A stretch of DNA of 64,000 nucleotides from Cololabis saira (GCF_033807715.1 NC_084590.1:5075593-5139592); one strand, 5' to 3'; shown: positions 46,427 to 59,560, numbered from the stretch's first letter. Program-made: numbers and translations. The notes: generated by a model not told the origin, from the letters alone.

Positions 46427-47121
46427 TTAACCCTTGTGAAGGAAGGAAGGAAGGAAGGAAGGAAGGAAGGAAGGAAGGAAGGAAGGAAGGAAGGAAGGAA
46501 GGAAGGAAGGAAGGAAGGAAGGAAGGAAGGAAGGAAGGAAGGAAGGAAGGAAGGAAGGAAAGAGAAAACGAAGGGAGAAAAGAAGGAAGGGAGGAAGGAA
46601 GGAAAGAAGGAAGGGAGAAAAGAGGAAGGGGAGAAGGAAGGAGAGAGCAGGAGGAAAGAAGGAAGGAAGGGAAAAAGAAGGAAGGAAGGAAGGAAGGAAG
46701 GAAGGAAGGAAGGAAGGAAGGAAGGAAGGAAGGAAGGAAGGAAGGAAGGAAGGAAGGAAGGAAGGAAGGAAGGAAGGAAGGAAGGAAGGAAGGAAGGAAG
46801 GAAGGAAGGAAGGAAGGAAAGAGAAAACGAAGGGAGAAAAGAAGGAAGGGAGGAAGGAAGGAAAGAAGGAAGGGAGAAAAGAGGAAGGGGAGAAGGAAGG
46901 AGAGAGCAGGAGGAAAGAAGGAAGGAAGGGAAAAAGAAGGAAGGAAGGAAGGAAGGAAGGAAGGAAGGAAGGAAGGAAGGAAGGAAGGAAGGAAGGAAGG
47001 AAGGAAGGAAGGAAGGAAGGAAGGAAGGAAGGAAGGAAGGAAGGAAGGAAGGAAGGAAGGAAGGAAGGAAGGAAGGAAGGAGAATTAGGTCATTTTGACC
47101 CGAAGACAGCACAAAGGTTAA
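46427..47121 (-). mobile_element. piggyBac-like MITE carrying (GGAA)n (PB3)
   Basis: Bounded by TTAA (46427-46430, 47118-47121). The GGAA side retains only CCCTTGT; the other end is full: GGTCATTTTGACC (47088-47100) then CGAAGACAGCACAAAGG. A 259-bp segment is duplicated in tandem inside (starting 46561 and 46820). Confidence 0.85.
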
Positions 47122-47868
47122 TAATAATAAATGTATCACTTGATTTGGTGCTGCAGAACAAATCCCTCCACTTTACTGTGGCGTGCTCAGGGATGATTGT
47201 GATGCTGCTGCTTTCATCACTGAATGTATTGGAGGTAACACATTTTTCTTGGTTCATTGTAAGGAATGAAATGGAGGGAATGCTTGTCTGTTCTTAGGAA
47301 GAAACAGAACTTCTGGTGCAGACCCCCCACGACCCCACCTGCTTTCCCACCCAGCTTATTGCACAGAACACCCAAGAAAATTTGGCAAATTCAGCCAGAG
47401 TTGTTTGTTTGCCTTGTCATTATCCTTATTTTCCAAAAACCTCCAACCACCCAGCCCCAGAAAGTTTTTCACTTTTAGCATTTTAAAGAAAAGTTACTTT
47501 TAGATCTTTGAGATATGGCTTGTTTTCAGCTTTTTCCGGCCCATTTCTAACCAGAGATTGTGATTTAGTAAGCAGGGCGTGGTCCTCTGCTCGGAGATGT
47601 GTTGGTTGTGACAAACGTCTGAGAGATGGACTGTCTAAGCTCGGTGGTGTGGAAGTTCATCAGTCACAGATCAAAGCTACGCATGACCCAGCATCACACC
47701 CCCATGTCAGAGAGGCAATACATCACACACCCCACACTTTCAATCATAAACTATGTTTGAGCCACGGATCAGATTGTTTCTGAGATCTATAAAGTTTTAA
47801 ACAGAAAAGAGGAGGCAAATATTATTTAGAAATGTAACTATCCTTTGGCGTGATGCGGAGCACTCTGG
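47122..47868. other. Unique sequence, candidate conserved block
   Basis: Segment 47490-47760 is repeat-free and balanced in composition. No gene supported. Confidence 0.35.
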
Positions 47869-48110
47869 TTAACCCTTGTACTGTGTTCGGGTCAAAATGA
47901 CCTCATTCTCCTTCCTTCTTCCCTTCCTCTTCCTCCTTCTTTTCTCCCTTCCTTCCTTCCTTCCTTCCTTCCTTCCTTCCTTCCTTCCTTCCTTCCTTCC
48001 TTCCTTCCTTCCTTCCTTCCTTCCTTCCTTCCTTCTTTCCTCCCTTCCTTCCTTCTTTCCTCCCTTCTTCTCTCCCTCCTTCCTTGACCAGAAGACAGCA
48101 CTTTGGTTGA
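47869..48110 (+). mobile_element. piggyBac-like MITE carrying (CTTC)n, short (PB4)
   Basis: TTAA (47869-47872), CCCTTGTACTGTGTTCGGG, palindrome GGTCAAAATGACC (47890-47902), about 150 bp of CTTC-rich sequence, then GAAGACAGCACTTTGG and a changed TTGA. The smallest of the series at 242 bp. Confidence 0.82.
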
Positions 48111-48242
48111 ATAGGGAAACCAAATTCCTCCCGTACTAACTTAGAAGAGGCTTTAAAGGTTGTTCCTGCTCCACATGTTTCACCATCTAAGCATTCACCA
48201 TTCACATGCACAATCATCAAGAGCTCTGTTAAATAAGCCTGT

Positions 48243-48540
48243 GTTGAAAAAAATCGATTTTCCGGCTCTAAATCGATTCTCATATTAATTCCTAAAAATG
48301 GATTTGTATGTCTAATTTATTTATTTTTTTTTCCTCATTACATTTTCGCCCGCTGAACTTTAATCCCAGTAGTCACGTCATTTGCAGAATTAACAATACA
48401 ATAACTCTTGGAATTTTTGTCGTTTTTGCCCAAAAAAGGAATGTTTTGTTGGACATGAGAATAACTAGTGCCATGTTTTTGCCTTTAAATATGTTTAAAA
48501 GTATGAAAACATTAAAGTTTTCAGTTATAGTTGCATAAAT
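48243..48540. mobile_element. hAT-like fragment with ATCGATT ends
   Basis: 'tgttgaaaaaaatcgatttt' followed by 'ctaaatcgattctcat' resembles the left end of a fish hAT-like repeat. No right end found. The 76-codon frame is not credible. Confidence 0.4.
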
Positions 48541-49113
48541 TGTCTATATTTCATTACTTTATATACTTTCTTGGGGTTACATTTGCATAAAATGCTAAAA
48601 ACCAAATTATCAAAAGTGAAAAACCGAAAAACACAGAAAATGGAAAAGATTCAAACTGGGAGCATTGCACAGGTTGACCTTGGGGTGACCTTGCTGGAGC
48701 ATCAGCTGCTGGGATCGTTGGCAGCTGCCTGCTGCGTTTCCTGCTTGGTAATCACCTTGCACATTGTAAAATGGTCATATACTCATTATTATATAACCTC
48801 AAATTAATAGAAGCTAACAGTTGCTTCTCTAAGATACAGTAATTGTTTTTTTTCTCCTATTTTTATTTTGCCTACTCTTCTTGGTATTTTGTCAACAACC
48901 ACTGCCACTTGGCCTCTTCACTTTCGTAGAAGCTGTAAGAGATTACACAGTGTTTTCACACAGTTCTTCTTCATTGTGGCTTAGATTTTGTCATCTAAAC
49001 AATGAAATGGTTTATATATGTCATCTTTTTACGTAATTTTTACCCAACCTTTTGACTTAGTAAGGACTAGATAAATGTCCTTATAGTTTTCTTAATACAT
49101 AAAACCTTGATTA
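48541..49113. other. Unique sequence, no gene
   Basis: Nothing recognisable. Confidence 0.45.
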
Positions 49114-49374
49114 CAGGACTGTCTCAGAAAATTTGAATATTGTGATTTTTTTTTTAAGAAAACTCAAATATCCTATCTCAAAAAATTAGAATATTCTGGG
49201 AATCTTAATCTTAAATTGTAAGCCATAATCAGCAATATTTAAATAATAAAAGGCTTGCAATATTTCAGTTGATTTGTAAAGAATCCAGAATGTATGACAT
49301 TTTTGTTTTTTTAATTGCATCACAGAAAATAAAAAAACTTTATCACAATATTCTAATTTTCTGAGACAGTCCTG
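49114..49374. mobile_element. TA foldback MITE, family T, copy 6, left arm deleted internally
   Basis: CAGGACTGTC...GACAGTCCTG with TA at 49112-49113 and 49375-49376. Most of the left arm is missing after 'attgtga'. A 12-bp direct repeat ataaaaccttga lies just outside (49099-49110, 49381-49392). Confidence 0.83.
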
Positions 49375-49392
49375 TATACTATAAAACCTTGA

Positions 49393-50448
<1,056 letters not shown>

Positions 50449-51197
50449 TTAACCTTGTACTGTCTTTGGGTCAAAATGACCTAATTCTCCTTCCTTCCTT
50501 CCTTCCTTCCTTCCTTCCTTCCTTCCTTCCTTCCTTCCTTCCTTCCTTCCTTCCTTCCTTCCTTCCTTCCTTCCTTCCTTCCTTCCTTCCTTCCTTCCTT
50601 CCTTCCTTCCTTCCTTCCTTCCTTCCTTCCTTCCTTCCTTCCTTCCTGCCTGCCTGCCTTCCTTCCTTCCTTCCTTCCTTCCTTCCTTCCTTCCTCCTGC
50701 TCTCTCCTTCCTTCTCCCTTCCTCTTTTCTCCCTTCCCCTTTCCTTCCTTCCTTTCTTCCTTCCTTCTTTTCTCCCTTCCTTCCTTATTTCCTTGTTTTC
50801 TCACTTCCTTCTGTCCTTCCTTCCTTCCTTCCTTCTTTCCTTGTTTTCCCCCTTCCTTCCTTCCTCCCTTCCTTCTTTTCTCCCATCCTCCCTTCCTTCT
50901 TTTCTCCCTTGCTTCTTTTCTCCCTTCCTTTTCTCCCATCATCCCTTCCTTCCTTCCTTCCTTCTTTCCTCCCTTCCTTCTTTTCTCCCCTCCTTTTCTC
51001 CAATCCTCCCTTCGTTATTTTCTCACTTCCTTCCTTCCTTCCTTCCTTCTTTCCTTCTTTCCTTGTTTTTTTCCCTTCCTTCCTTCCTTCCTTCCTTCCT
51101 TCCTTCCTTCCTTCCTTCCTTCCTTCCTTCCTTCCTTCCTTCCTTCCTCCCTTCTTCTCTTCCTCCTTCCTTGACCCAGAGACAGCACAAGGGTTAA
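50449..51197 (+). mobile_element. piggyBac-like MITE carrying (CTTC)n (PB5)
   Basis: TTAA (50449-50452), CCTTGTACTGTCTTTGGG, palindrome GGTCAAAATGACC (50469-50481), long CTTC tract, right end GACCCAGAGACAGCACAAGG then TTAA (51194-51197). Shares the island 'cctcctgctctctccttcc' (near 50692) with PB1, PB3 and PB6. Confidence 0.87.
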
Positions 51198-52814
51198 CAC
51201 TTCCTAGGCCTGGCCTGTAGTTGGCGTGGGGGCCCAGCCCCCTACTGCCTATGTTACCTATGTATATATGTGTATGGTGTGTTATGTCCTGCTCTACCTA
51301 ATCTGCCTGAAACTGCCAGCACATCCTCCAGAGGTCTTGGGTGGGGAGGTATTTGGCAGCCCCACTCCTCAGTAAATTATTGATTTCTAGGAATGGCGTC
51401 GGTATCAAACTCAGAGATGGAACTGAGCTTTCTGAAATTGGTGCATATTTAAAGTGAACCATGCTTCTCTAAGATTACTGCTGGAATTCACCACTTAGAG
51501 TTAGTTGGCTCAATCACTCCAGCCTTGAACATCTCTCCCACCTCTTTCTGAAGTTTCCACAATCGTTTTCCCTAAGTTTCCTGTCTTTTCTCCCCTTCCT
51601 CTTCCCTCACCACCCAAAGCCTCTACCAGAGTTGGGTAGCAAAGTCACATACAACAGGAATGCACTCATGACCACAGCTGCTTTTTGGCCATGGCAATTC
51701 TACAAAGTGGAGTGGAGATTACAGAAAGGAGCTGAAACAAACCTCTGGCTGACTTGCAGCCAACACAAGTTTTCTGTCAGTTGGGTGGTACAGTATTTCT
51801 AAACATCTCAATACATATAGGGCCAGTAGTAGCTTAAACTGGTACGAAGACGGGTTGCATTGAAATAAAGGTGTCCTGCCCATGTCAGTCTGTGCTCTAC
51901 AGTTACGCCCAGTATTTGGACAATGGCAGATTTTATGATTATGCCTTTATACACCAGCACTGATGATTTGAAATAAAACAATTAGCCAATTGATTTAAGC
52001 TTCGATTTAAGGGGGTTGACAAAAAATATGGCATTTACCATTTATGAATTACAGACATATTCAGGGAAATGTCCTGACTTGAATAGTCAGGACATTTCCC
52101 CTTTACTTGTCAAGTCTACTAGAAAATTAACCACACAAATCTTTCACAAATCCATTGTGACACTTTATAAGTGGAGGCTCCTAGAAATGCTGACAGTGTA
52201 AAAATACTTCTGTACCTAACTGTAGATACATGACAAGTGGTTACAGGCATTACAATGTGGCATTACAATGTGGTTATGATCATCTTCAGTAACATAACAA
52301 GATGTACTGACATGAACCTCTTTATTGTCCCTAGTGTCCATTCCCACCTGTTCTCTTTTTCCTTGCAACAGGTCCATAAGTACAAGTCCCATCCAAGATA
52401 TCTATGCAAGGTGTCTACTCCCCTAAAAGTCATCCAATAAGGCTATTCATCAATAATTCCAGTTCAGTCAACTTTGGGGTAGAGATGCTTATCCCCATGA
52501 ACACACAAAACATCTGTGTCAAAATGGCAGTTAGCCATATTAGTGGGGTACCTGGTCCTGCCATTCAGACTTTGAAGTACTGTGCAGCAAACTTTGAAGC
52601 TGCAAGTCTTCCTCACCCTCACCTTACCTTAGCAGGTAGAATCCACAGTAATCGCTCCAGGGAATGCCCTCACCCATCTCTCCCTTGGTGTTGTGCAGGT
52701 TTAGACCCGCATTGGTTGAGACTCTTCAGGCATTGAAGGATATCCATGAAATTCCCACCAAGTAAGACCCAATTGGATCCAATCTGCTGCTGGTAGGTCT
52801 CTGGGGAAAAGTGT
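51198..52814. other. Unassigned sequence, possibly an old retroelement
   Basis: No simple repeats and rather even composition across 1.6 kb, continuing at 53858-54319 beyond a MITE. Short frames on both strands (110 codons at 52404-52736) have no domain I recognise. It may be a decayed retroelement or unique DNA; I cannot decide. Confidence 0.3.
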
Positions 52815-53857
52815 CAAACTTAGGGCCAATCCCAATACACCCCCTACTTTCTACCACTAGCCCTCCCTCACTACCACTAGCCCTAAAAATGAAGCCACAA
52901 ATTGTAGGGCACTTGTAATCTTCCCAGGGCCCTGTCCCAATACACCCACTACTCCTACTTTTCAGAACTACCCCTAAATTTTGCATGCTACGTCACTGCG
53001 TGGTTTACGTTCGGGTACGTAAGCGACTGCGTAGTTACGTTTGCACATACGTCACACCATATCAGGAAGCCCATAGATTAAAGCTGTTTTAATTTCAGCT
53101 GTAGCGCTGTTAATATGCCACTTTATTAAGTTTTAATATTTTTTCAGGCGTAAAAGTAACCGTTAAGATCCCCAACCTGGGCTCAGTTTATCCAAATGAC
53201 GTCTGTTAAGAAATTTGCTCCAACGTTTTCGGGATGAGAAGAGCCGCCGACTCGGGAGCTGATTTATGATTCAGCGTTAAATCGACGCAGAGCCTACGGT
53301 GTAGGGTACGGCGTAGGGTACGGCGTAGGGTACGGCGTAGGGTATGGCCCGCGTCGCCGCGTAACCTATGCCGTAGGCTCTGTGTTGGTGTAACGCGGAA
53401 CCATAAATCAGCCTTTATTCTGGCGTGATCTTTGCAACAACGGGCAAGCGAGTGATTATGTACATTCACTGAGTGAATATTATGAAAGTAAAATATATAT
53501 TTCTCGCTTGAAATGTAATCAAAACGCATTTTTATGCAGAAACTAACTCAAAATATTGATTTTATTCACTAAAAAATAAGAAATGTCCGCCATGTTTGTT
53601 TGTTTTTTTTTTTTATTGAGTCTGCAAATGATGACGTAAAGCATTCTGGGAAATTTTTCTAGCCCTCTGTCAGCTAGTCAGTATCTGAAATCCCTCGCTC
53701 TGAAGGGCCAGATTGATAAGCACTAGCCCTCGTTATGTCCACTACCCCTACATGCAAAGAGGAATTGGGACACCACTACCCTCACGGGAACACGCAAAAT
53801 TTAGGGGAAGGGATGAAAAGTAGGACTAGGGGGGGATTGGGACTGGGCCTAAGTCTG
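52815..53857. mobile_element. Inverted-repeat element N (TTAGGSCCARTCCCAAT ends)
   Basis: Left CAAACTTAGGGCCAATCCCA; right ...TTGGGACTGGGCCTAAGTCTG, inverted. A second, internal copy of the left end ('gggccctgtcccaatacacc') starts near 52926, suggesting a partial duplication or one element inside another. Interior near 52980-53050 is rich in 'tacgt' words. Contains a family P MITE. Confidence 0.68.
53257..53414. mobile_element. PIF/Harbinger-like MITE, family P, copy 3
   Basis: Starts 'AGCTGATTTATGATTCAGCG', ends ...GGAACCATAAATCAGCCT. Four direct units of 'gtagggtacggc' (53302-53346) in the middle. Flanking triplets do not match, so ends are approximate. Confidence 0.72.
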
Positions 53858-54319
53858 TAGGTCAGGTCCCTGTTGTGGTGGGCGTTCTCCTTATCCATCA
53901 AAGTGAATCCCTGTCTTACCAGAGACAGCAGCAGCATGCCTACTCACATTTCCATGTTTGGATGCAAAGCATTCAAAGTACATCAAATAATTCTCTAGTC
54001 TACCCTCATTTGATATGGGAGGATTTAGTGGTGTAAATATTGGCTGCAGGCAGATGTCGGTCTGTTCAGTCTGGCGTCCAAGTCCGTAACACAGGATGAT
54101 GATGATGATGATGATTCTGAATCAATAGAGTAGCACGGTGCTGATGTTGCTAAAGGCTAGGACTGCTTACGGTCATGATCCTTGGAATTGGACCTACAGT
54201 TACTCCTCTCATAGCTGTTTGTACTTGATGGGAATGAGTTGCACGCTAAATGGACATCCTTACACTCCAAGTTCCTGCAGTTCCCTTCTCACCTCTGGTG
54301 AGTCGCCAGGAAACGTCAT
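53858..54319. other. Unassigned sequence with (GAT)n
   Basis: (GAT)7 at about 54096-54116. Otherwise as 51198-52814. Confidence 0.4.
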
Positions 54320-54322
54320 AAG

Positions 54323-54870
54323 GGCACGCGGCTCCGGAGCCGCATGCGGCTCTTTCATCCTTATACTGCGGCTCCGAGTGGCTTGGGAAAATAAAATTTA
54401 ATTTAAAAATATTAAAATAAATTTAAAAAAACAAAAAAAACTAAGTATTTAATTGAAGTGTATTTTATTTATATTAGTTATTTAATATTTTAGTTCTAAA
54501 TTGGAAGATTATTGTGATCTTGACATATTAGAATAAATATATTTTATTGTTTTCCGTCGCTCAAAAAAAAAAAGTCATACTCGTGAAAGCCGGTATTCCC
54601 GCCAAAACGCCATCCATTCGTCGCGACTTTCAACCCCAGCAAGGCCAAGTATGGAGAAATGTAAGAAAAGAAAAATATCTGAAGAAAATGGAACATTCAA
54701 GGATGCCTGGGCAGATTAATTTGCATTTACCTCTGATGAGAGTGGCCTACCAGTAGGCCTAATTCTTAGGCCAATCCTAGACCGGCGCATCGGGAATACT
54801 CCCTGTTCTCCCTATGGCCAGTCCGGGCCTGGCGGCTGCTTACCGTAGTTGCCAGACCTGTTGCGGCTCA
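54323..54870 (+). mobile_element. Decayed hAT element with transposase start
   Basis: Begins near 'ggcacgcggctccggagccg' and 'catgcggctcttt', a hAT-like terminal region of the GCGGCTC type, followed by AT-rich sequence and a transposase N-terminal relic (54651-54765). Words 'ttgcggctca' near 54872 may mark the other end. Boundaries uncertain. Confidence 0.5.
54651..54765 (+). pseudogene. hAT transposase N-terminus relic
   Basis: Reads MEKCKKRKISEENGTFKDAW, AD, an in-frame TAA at 54717, then FAFTSDESGLPVGLI. This matches the start of fish hAT transposases of the ZBED5/GTF2IRD2-like group, in which a tryptophan-containing segment leads into a BED-type C-x2-C finger. The frame is lost exactly where the first finger cysteine would be expected. 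No catalytic region remains. Confidence 0.6.
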
Positions 54871-54878
54871 ATATTGAT

Positions 54879-54974
54879 CCATATATAAGACGCACCGGAT
54901 TATAAGGGCGCATGGTCAGCTTTTGAAAAAATTGAAGGCTTTAAGGTGCGTCTTATAGTTCGGAAAATACGGTA
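54879..54974 (+). mobile_element. Short MITE fragment ('ataagacgcaccgg' family)
   Basis: 'atataagacgcaccggatta' to 'cggaaaatacggta' is the half of a common vertebrate and fish palindromic repeat whose ends read TACCGTATTTTCCG. 'gcgtcttatag' mirrors the start. Left end truncated. Confidence 0.6.
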
Positions 54975-54978
54975 TTTT

Positions 54979-55085
54979 ATTGCTGCTGTTGTCTTGGCCA
55001 GGTCTCCCTTGCAAAAGAGATCTGGTATCTCAATGGGACTTCCTGGTTAAACAAAGGTTAAATAATAAAATAAATAAATAAATAT
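54979..55085 (+). mobile_element. LINE 3' UTR with (AAATA)n tail
   Basis: 'tgtcttggccaggtctccct' and 'tctcaatgggacttcctggt' are typical of a fish non-LTR retrotransposon 3' end, and the segment closes with an AAATA/AAAT tail. 5'-truncated. Confidence 0.65.
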
Positions 55086-56549
55086 TGGATAAACAGCGCC
55101 CACCTCTCAGGAAGTGTCCCCTCCGAGACACCAGCGCTCTATTACCACCCCGGTGTGTCAGAGAGCTATTATAAGTCGGCCTCTTAGTGCCGCTCCCCAG
55201 CTCACCTAAGGCGCTTCTTCTTCTCTCAGGCCATATTTAATTGATAAAAGTGCCGGCACTCTCTCTCAGCTCTCGGCAGCAAGAACTTCTTGCAAAGTGT
55301 GGCGTGGCAGTGGCAGAGTGAGAGGGTCACTATTATATCCTGCTAAAACACTCCAAATGTAATCCAGCCTCCGGTCAGAACTTTAAAAGTGCGACCACAT
55401 GCGTGTTCCCAGGATTTGTATGTTGCCACTATACGTGTGCAAGAGTGTGTAAAAGAGGTCGCTTTTTTAAAGGCTTTTTAAAAGGTTTGGAGGAGTGAAG
55501 GTCAGGTGATGGAGAAAGCGTTAACAGCAAACCTCTCTCCTCTTTTCTCCATCCAGCTCTTCCCCTCCGCTGCCCATGAAAGTTTGATGTTAGAATTAGG
55601 TTGTTGACTCATCTCGCGTCTCCGTGCTCATAGTATTGACAGGCTGCCAACGGACCGCTGCGCGGGCCCAGATAGCCACTGAGAGTGTATTCCCTCCCTC
55701 ACTGTCTCACTCTCTTTTTTTCACTTTCTTTTCTGCTTCACCATCAGCCAACAGCATCAGAAGTGTTTTAACAGAGCTTTAATGGCCCCAGCCCCAAACC
55801 TCACCTCCAGCACACTCTCACTCAAACACACACACACTTGTGGGTTGGAAATAGCTGGCTGGTGGTGGAGAGAAAGTGTTGGACAGGGAAAAAAAAAGAT
55901 AGAGAGAGCCTGGGCTGATGGAAGATGACGTGCCCTCCTTTTCTCACCCTCAGCTCAAGTCTTCCTTATTTTTCTACACTGGCTCATATGACCAGATTTA
56001 CTTTATTTCATTTCATTTCTTTCTGATACTCCTTCCATTGGTCCGGTCTGTTTTTGCAATAATGTAGTAAACGTAAATCTCTGCACTTTTATTTTCCTTC
56101 TCTGCTTTCATTTATTTTATCAGCAGCTTATCAAGACCTTCTCTTTACAGTAACTCCCCGTTATTGGTCACAAAAAATTCATGTCCAACTTTGATGATAA
56201 TGATACACTTTTAGTACTTTTCATCAATGTGAGCAGTCATTATTTACGCATATGATGAAATGGGCCTACAGCAGATAAATAATCTGCTACGTTTCTCTGA
56301 GAGATTATACAGTATTTTACTCTGAATGGTTGTGTGCAGGAAACCGCTACACCCAGTACTCCAGTTGAGGGGGGATAAAAACAGTCCAAATCATCCCCCC
56401 CTGAAATAAAAACGGTCCAAATCATCCCCCCCTGAAATAAAAAGGGTCCAAATCATCCCCCTGTAAAACTGCCATCCCTCCTTTCCATCCCTTATGTCAT
56501 TTCATCAATGAATGTGGTTTTACTGCTATTTCAACATTTAGAGTCATCA
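55086..56549. other. Unique sequence, candidate conserved block
   Basis: 55200-55660 is repeat-free and includes 'ggccatatttaattgataaa', the kind of AT-rich word seen in conserved non-coding DNA. A 30-bp unit 'aaatcatcccccc...' repeats three times at 56388-56460. No gene. Confidence 0.35.
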
Positions 56550-56832
56550 CCAGAAAAATAACTTATATGACAATTTTCACCTGTTTCAAGTACATTTTCA
56601 CTTGAAATAAATAGGACAAGATTTATCTTCTTATTACAAGCAAAAAAATCTTGTTCCACTGGCAGATTTTTCTACTTATTTCAAGTGAAAATCTACTTGA
56701 AACAGGTGAAAATTGTTGTTTTTTCCAGTGATGAGTCTTGTTTTAAGTGTAATGGGATTTTTTTACTAAAATGAGACATTTTAACTAGAAATAAGACAAA
56801 TATTCTTGTTAAGATTGTGAGTTTTTGCAGTG
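56550..56832. mobile_element. Palindromic MITE, family K, near complete
   Basis: Arms 'gacaattttcacctgtttca' and '...gaaacaggtgaaaattgt' are inverted around a core containing 'cactggcagatttttctact'. Right end TTTTTGCAGTG fits a CACTGCAAAAA terminus; the left outer part is short. Confidence 0.7.
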
Positions 56833-57410
56833 ATCCATGTTACTTATCCTGTGAAGGACAGAGTCATATTGATAAGTTCAGAAAAGTGTTTTTTATTGTT
56901 GTGTTTTGATGTATTTGATGTAAGCCCAGTGGATATTTAAAGCTTACAGAAGGCTGCATTTAACTGCTGCTATGTCATTCCTGCAGTATTTCTGCAGCTG
57001 TTTTGGTCACTGCTATTATTTGTAATATATTATATTATTTGTAATCAGCACAAATTATCTGTCCCCATATGATCAAATCCACCACCCCCCCTGGCTACAC
57101 CTCTCATAGAGCTGCGTTTAAAAGCAACATCTAGAATCAATATTTCTGTTCTCAAAGTATTTGTGTACTACCTTGTAACAGAGATACGTGATGGGAAGAA
57201 CCTGATAAGCGACCATGTGCTGCACGACGCACAGGAACAGCCGTTCCTGAGCTCCAGAGTCCTCGGCCCAGTTAACCGTCAGAAACTCCTCGGGCCCGGG
57301 ATAGAGCGGTCAGGTTCCAGTCCCGGTCTGCTGCTCCTGGCTGCTCGTCTCCGCTCTCTCTCTACGGTTACCTGTCCACCTACACCAATGAAGCCAATAA
57401 AGTGCCACAA
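56833..57410. other. Unique sequence, no gene
   Basis: Nothing recognisable. Confidence 0.45.
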
Positions 57411-58034
57411 TGACTACGTTTACATGCAGTCAAAATTCAGGTTATTGCTAATATTCCGGTTACTGAAACATTCAGAATATTCCATTTACATGGTAATTAA
57501 TCATTCAGGATATCTGGATCAAACCAGCGACGCACGGAGAACATCATGATGCAATTCCCGTCATTTCTGCTTCTTCTTCCTGTATCCAAATTCAAAACAA
57601 ATGCTGCTTCACGCAACTTTTCTCTCACCTTCTTGTAAATCTTCTATCCCGGTACTTTCTACCGTCTACAAATGCAGAAATGTTCATATCCTTCATTACA
57701 TTTATGAAGTGATTAGTCTCCTCCTGGTCTTGGTTTCTCCGTGTTTATAAGAACTTCCTGGACTCAAAAGACCAGGATTCCTTGTGAACAGAGCATGAGC
57801 AGAAAACAAATTCATGTTCCGTTTGATGGGGATATTCTGTTTGGTGTTTACATGACCCAATATTCAGGTTTTAAAAGGAGTAACACAGGGCTCATATTCA
57901 GGTTTTTAAAAACCCCAATATGAGCAAATTCCAGTTATTCAAAGGGGTTATTGGTGTTTACATGGCCGTGCAAATTCAGGTTATTGCCAATATTCGGGTT
58001 TTAAAAGGCTTATTGATGCATGGAAACGTAGTCA
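57411..58034 (+). mobile_element. Element A, copy 4, complete
   Basis: Ends TGACTACGTTTACATGCAGT and ...TGCATGGAAACGTAGTCA are inverted. 624 bp. The central palindrome has two changes relative to 4070-4105. No clear target duplication. Confidence 0.83.
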
Positions 58035-58554
58035 GTGTCTTAAATAAAGAAAAATGTAAATACTGAGACTGAGTCATGTATCTCCCTGACAGTTTCATTC
58101 AGAAAATATCACAACACAGGCTGTTGGTTGTAAAGGGCTTAATAAAAAAGAGGATGTGGAAGAACTAACACTCAAACAGTTTCATGGTTGTGAGAAGACA
58201 CTTATTAAGAACCTTGACATTTCCCAGTAATAACTGACCGAGGGATTGTAGTTGTTACCTCACAGCTCCAACTCTGGTATTACTGTAATGGCAGTGTGTT
58301 AAGTTGATGAGCTCATATGTTTAAGCAATCACTGTACATTTACAGTCGGCACACATTTATGCCATTAGAACCAATCAATGTGCACTAACACCACTGAGTT
58401 CCTGTAATAGTGTGAACGTTCCTACTCTCAAGCGGGAACTAGAAACAATGCTGTAAACAGAAGAAAAGAAGTGGGACTTCTTCCAAGATCTGTATGAACC
58501 TGTGAAAGAAGCTTATTCTTTACAGAAGAGTACTAGAGCCATGCAGGAGAAAAA
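58035..58554. other. Unique sequence, no gene
   Basis: Nothing recognisable. Confidence 0.45.
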
Positions 58555-59097
58555 AAAGTGTGCCCCCGCTTTTTGGCGTCTATCGTCACCACGGTAACAC
58601 TTTTGACTGAGAAAAGTAATGCGCTTCATTGCAGGATGGAGACGCACATTTTGATGTATAACACACCTGGGTGCACGTTACGGTTCGGGCGAAGAAGCAG
58701 CCGAAGGAATGGCATAAATTGCGCTAAAATTACACGATTAATTCAAAATGTCCGACTTCCTGTTCGGTTTGGGCCATGGCTCCAAGAGACTTTTCTTTAA
58801 GTTGCAACATGATGCAGGTGTGTACCGATTTTCGTGCATGTACGTCAAACTGTATTGTGGGGCTTGAGGCACAAAGTTTTCTAGGGGGCGCTGTTGAGCC
58901 ATTAGGCCACGCCCATTAATGTAAACCATAAAATATCACATTTATCACCAGGCCTGGCTTGGTGCAACATTTGGTGACTTTTGGGGCACGTTTAGGGGGG
59001 CAATAAGGCCCTCATTTCACCGGAAGAAAAGCGAGAAAAATAAAAATTCCTACAGATACAACAGGGCCTTCGCTCTGTCAGTGCTAGGGCCCTAATA
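58555..59097 (-). mobile_element. Dispersed repeat U, copy 2
   Basis: Reverse complement of 32637-33282 in its best part: 'ggggcttgaggcacaaagtt' and 'ttctagggggcgctgttgag'. Ends '...cagtgctagggccc', the inverse of the GGGMCC(G/T)AGCAC start. The outer parts differ, so it is a related subfamily. Confidence 0.65.
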
Positions 59098-59229
59098 AAG
59101 TCAAAATTTCGTGAATAAAGTAGAAATTTCGAGAATAAAGTTGAAATACAATTTGGTGAATAAAGTGTAAATGTCTCCTCTGGCCCATCAAATCCAGTTA
59201 GAGCGACTGACAGCTCTGCAGCAGCAGCC

Positions 59230-59278
<49 letters not shown>

Positions 59279-59560
59279 CAACTAACCAACTAACTAACTA
59301 ACTAACTTACATCGTTGGAGTGGAACGTTAAGGGTACATTTATGAAGTTATGCAACTGCATATGTGTGATATGTGTTTCAAATCAATACTGTAAAGCCAA
59401 TTATTGTATTCTGAACCTTGTTGTTCAACTATATTCACAAAATTTTGACTTGACTTTTTCTCAAAATTGTATTTCAACATTAATCTCGACATTTCAACTT
59501 TTTTCTCAACATTTCAACTTTTTTCTCAACATTTCAACTTTTTTCTCGAAGTGCACAATG
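59098..59560. repeat. Simple-repeat cluster
   Basis: Three 'aataaagtagaaatttcgag'-type units (59095-59170), (AACT)n at 59231-59307, ordinary sequence, then 'ctcaacatttcaactttttt' units (59440-59545) like those inside the H3 hAT elements. Confidence 0.75.

Noticed and set aside
46400..47098. 232-codon GRKE repeat frame
   Set aside because: Translation of (GGAA)n inside a TTAA element.
52404..52736. 110-codon frame as a possible gene
   Set aside because: No recognisable domain, no splice context, and frames on the other strand are equally open.
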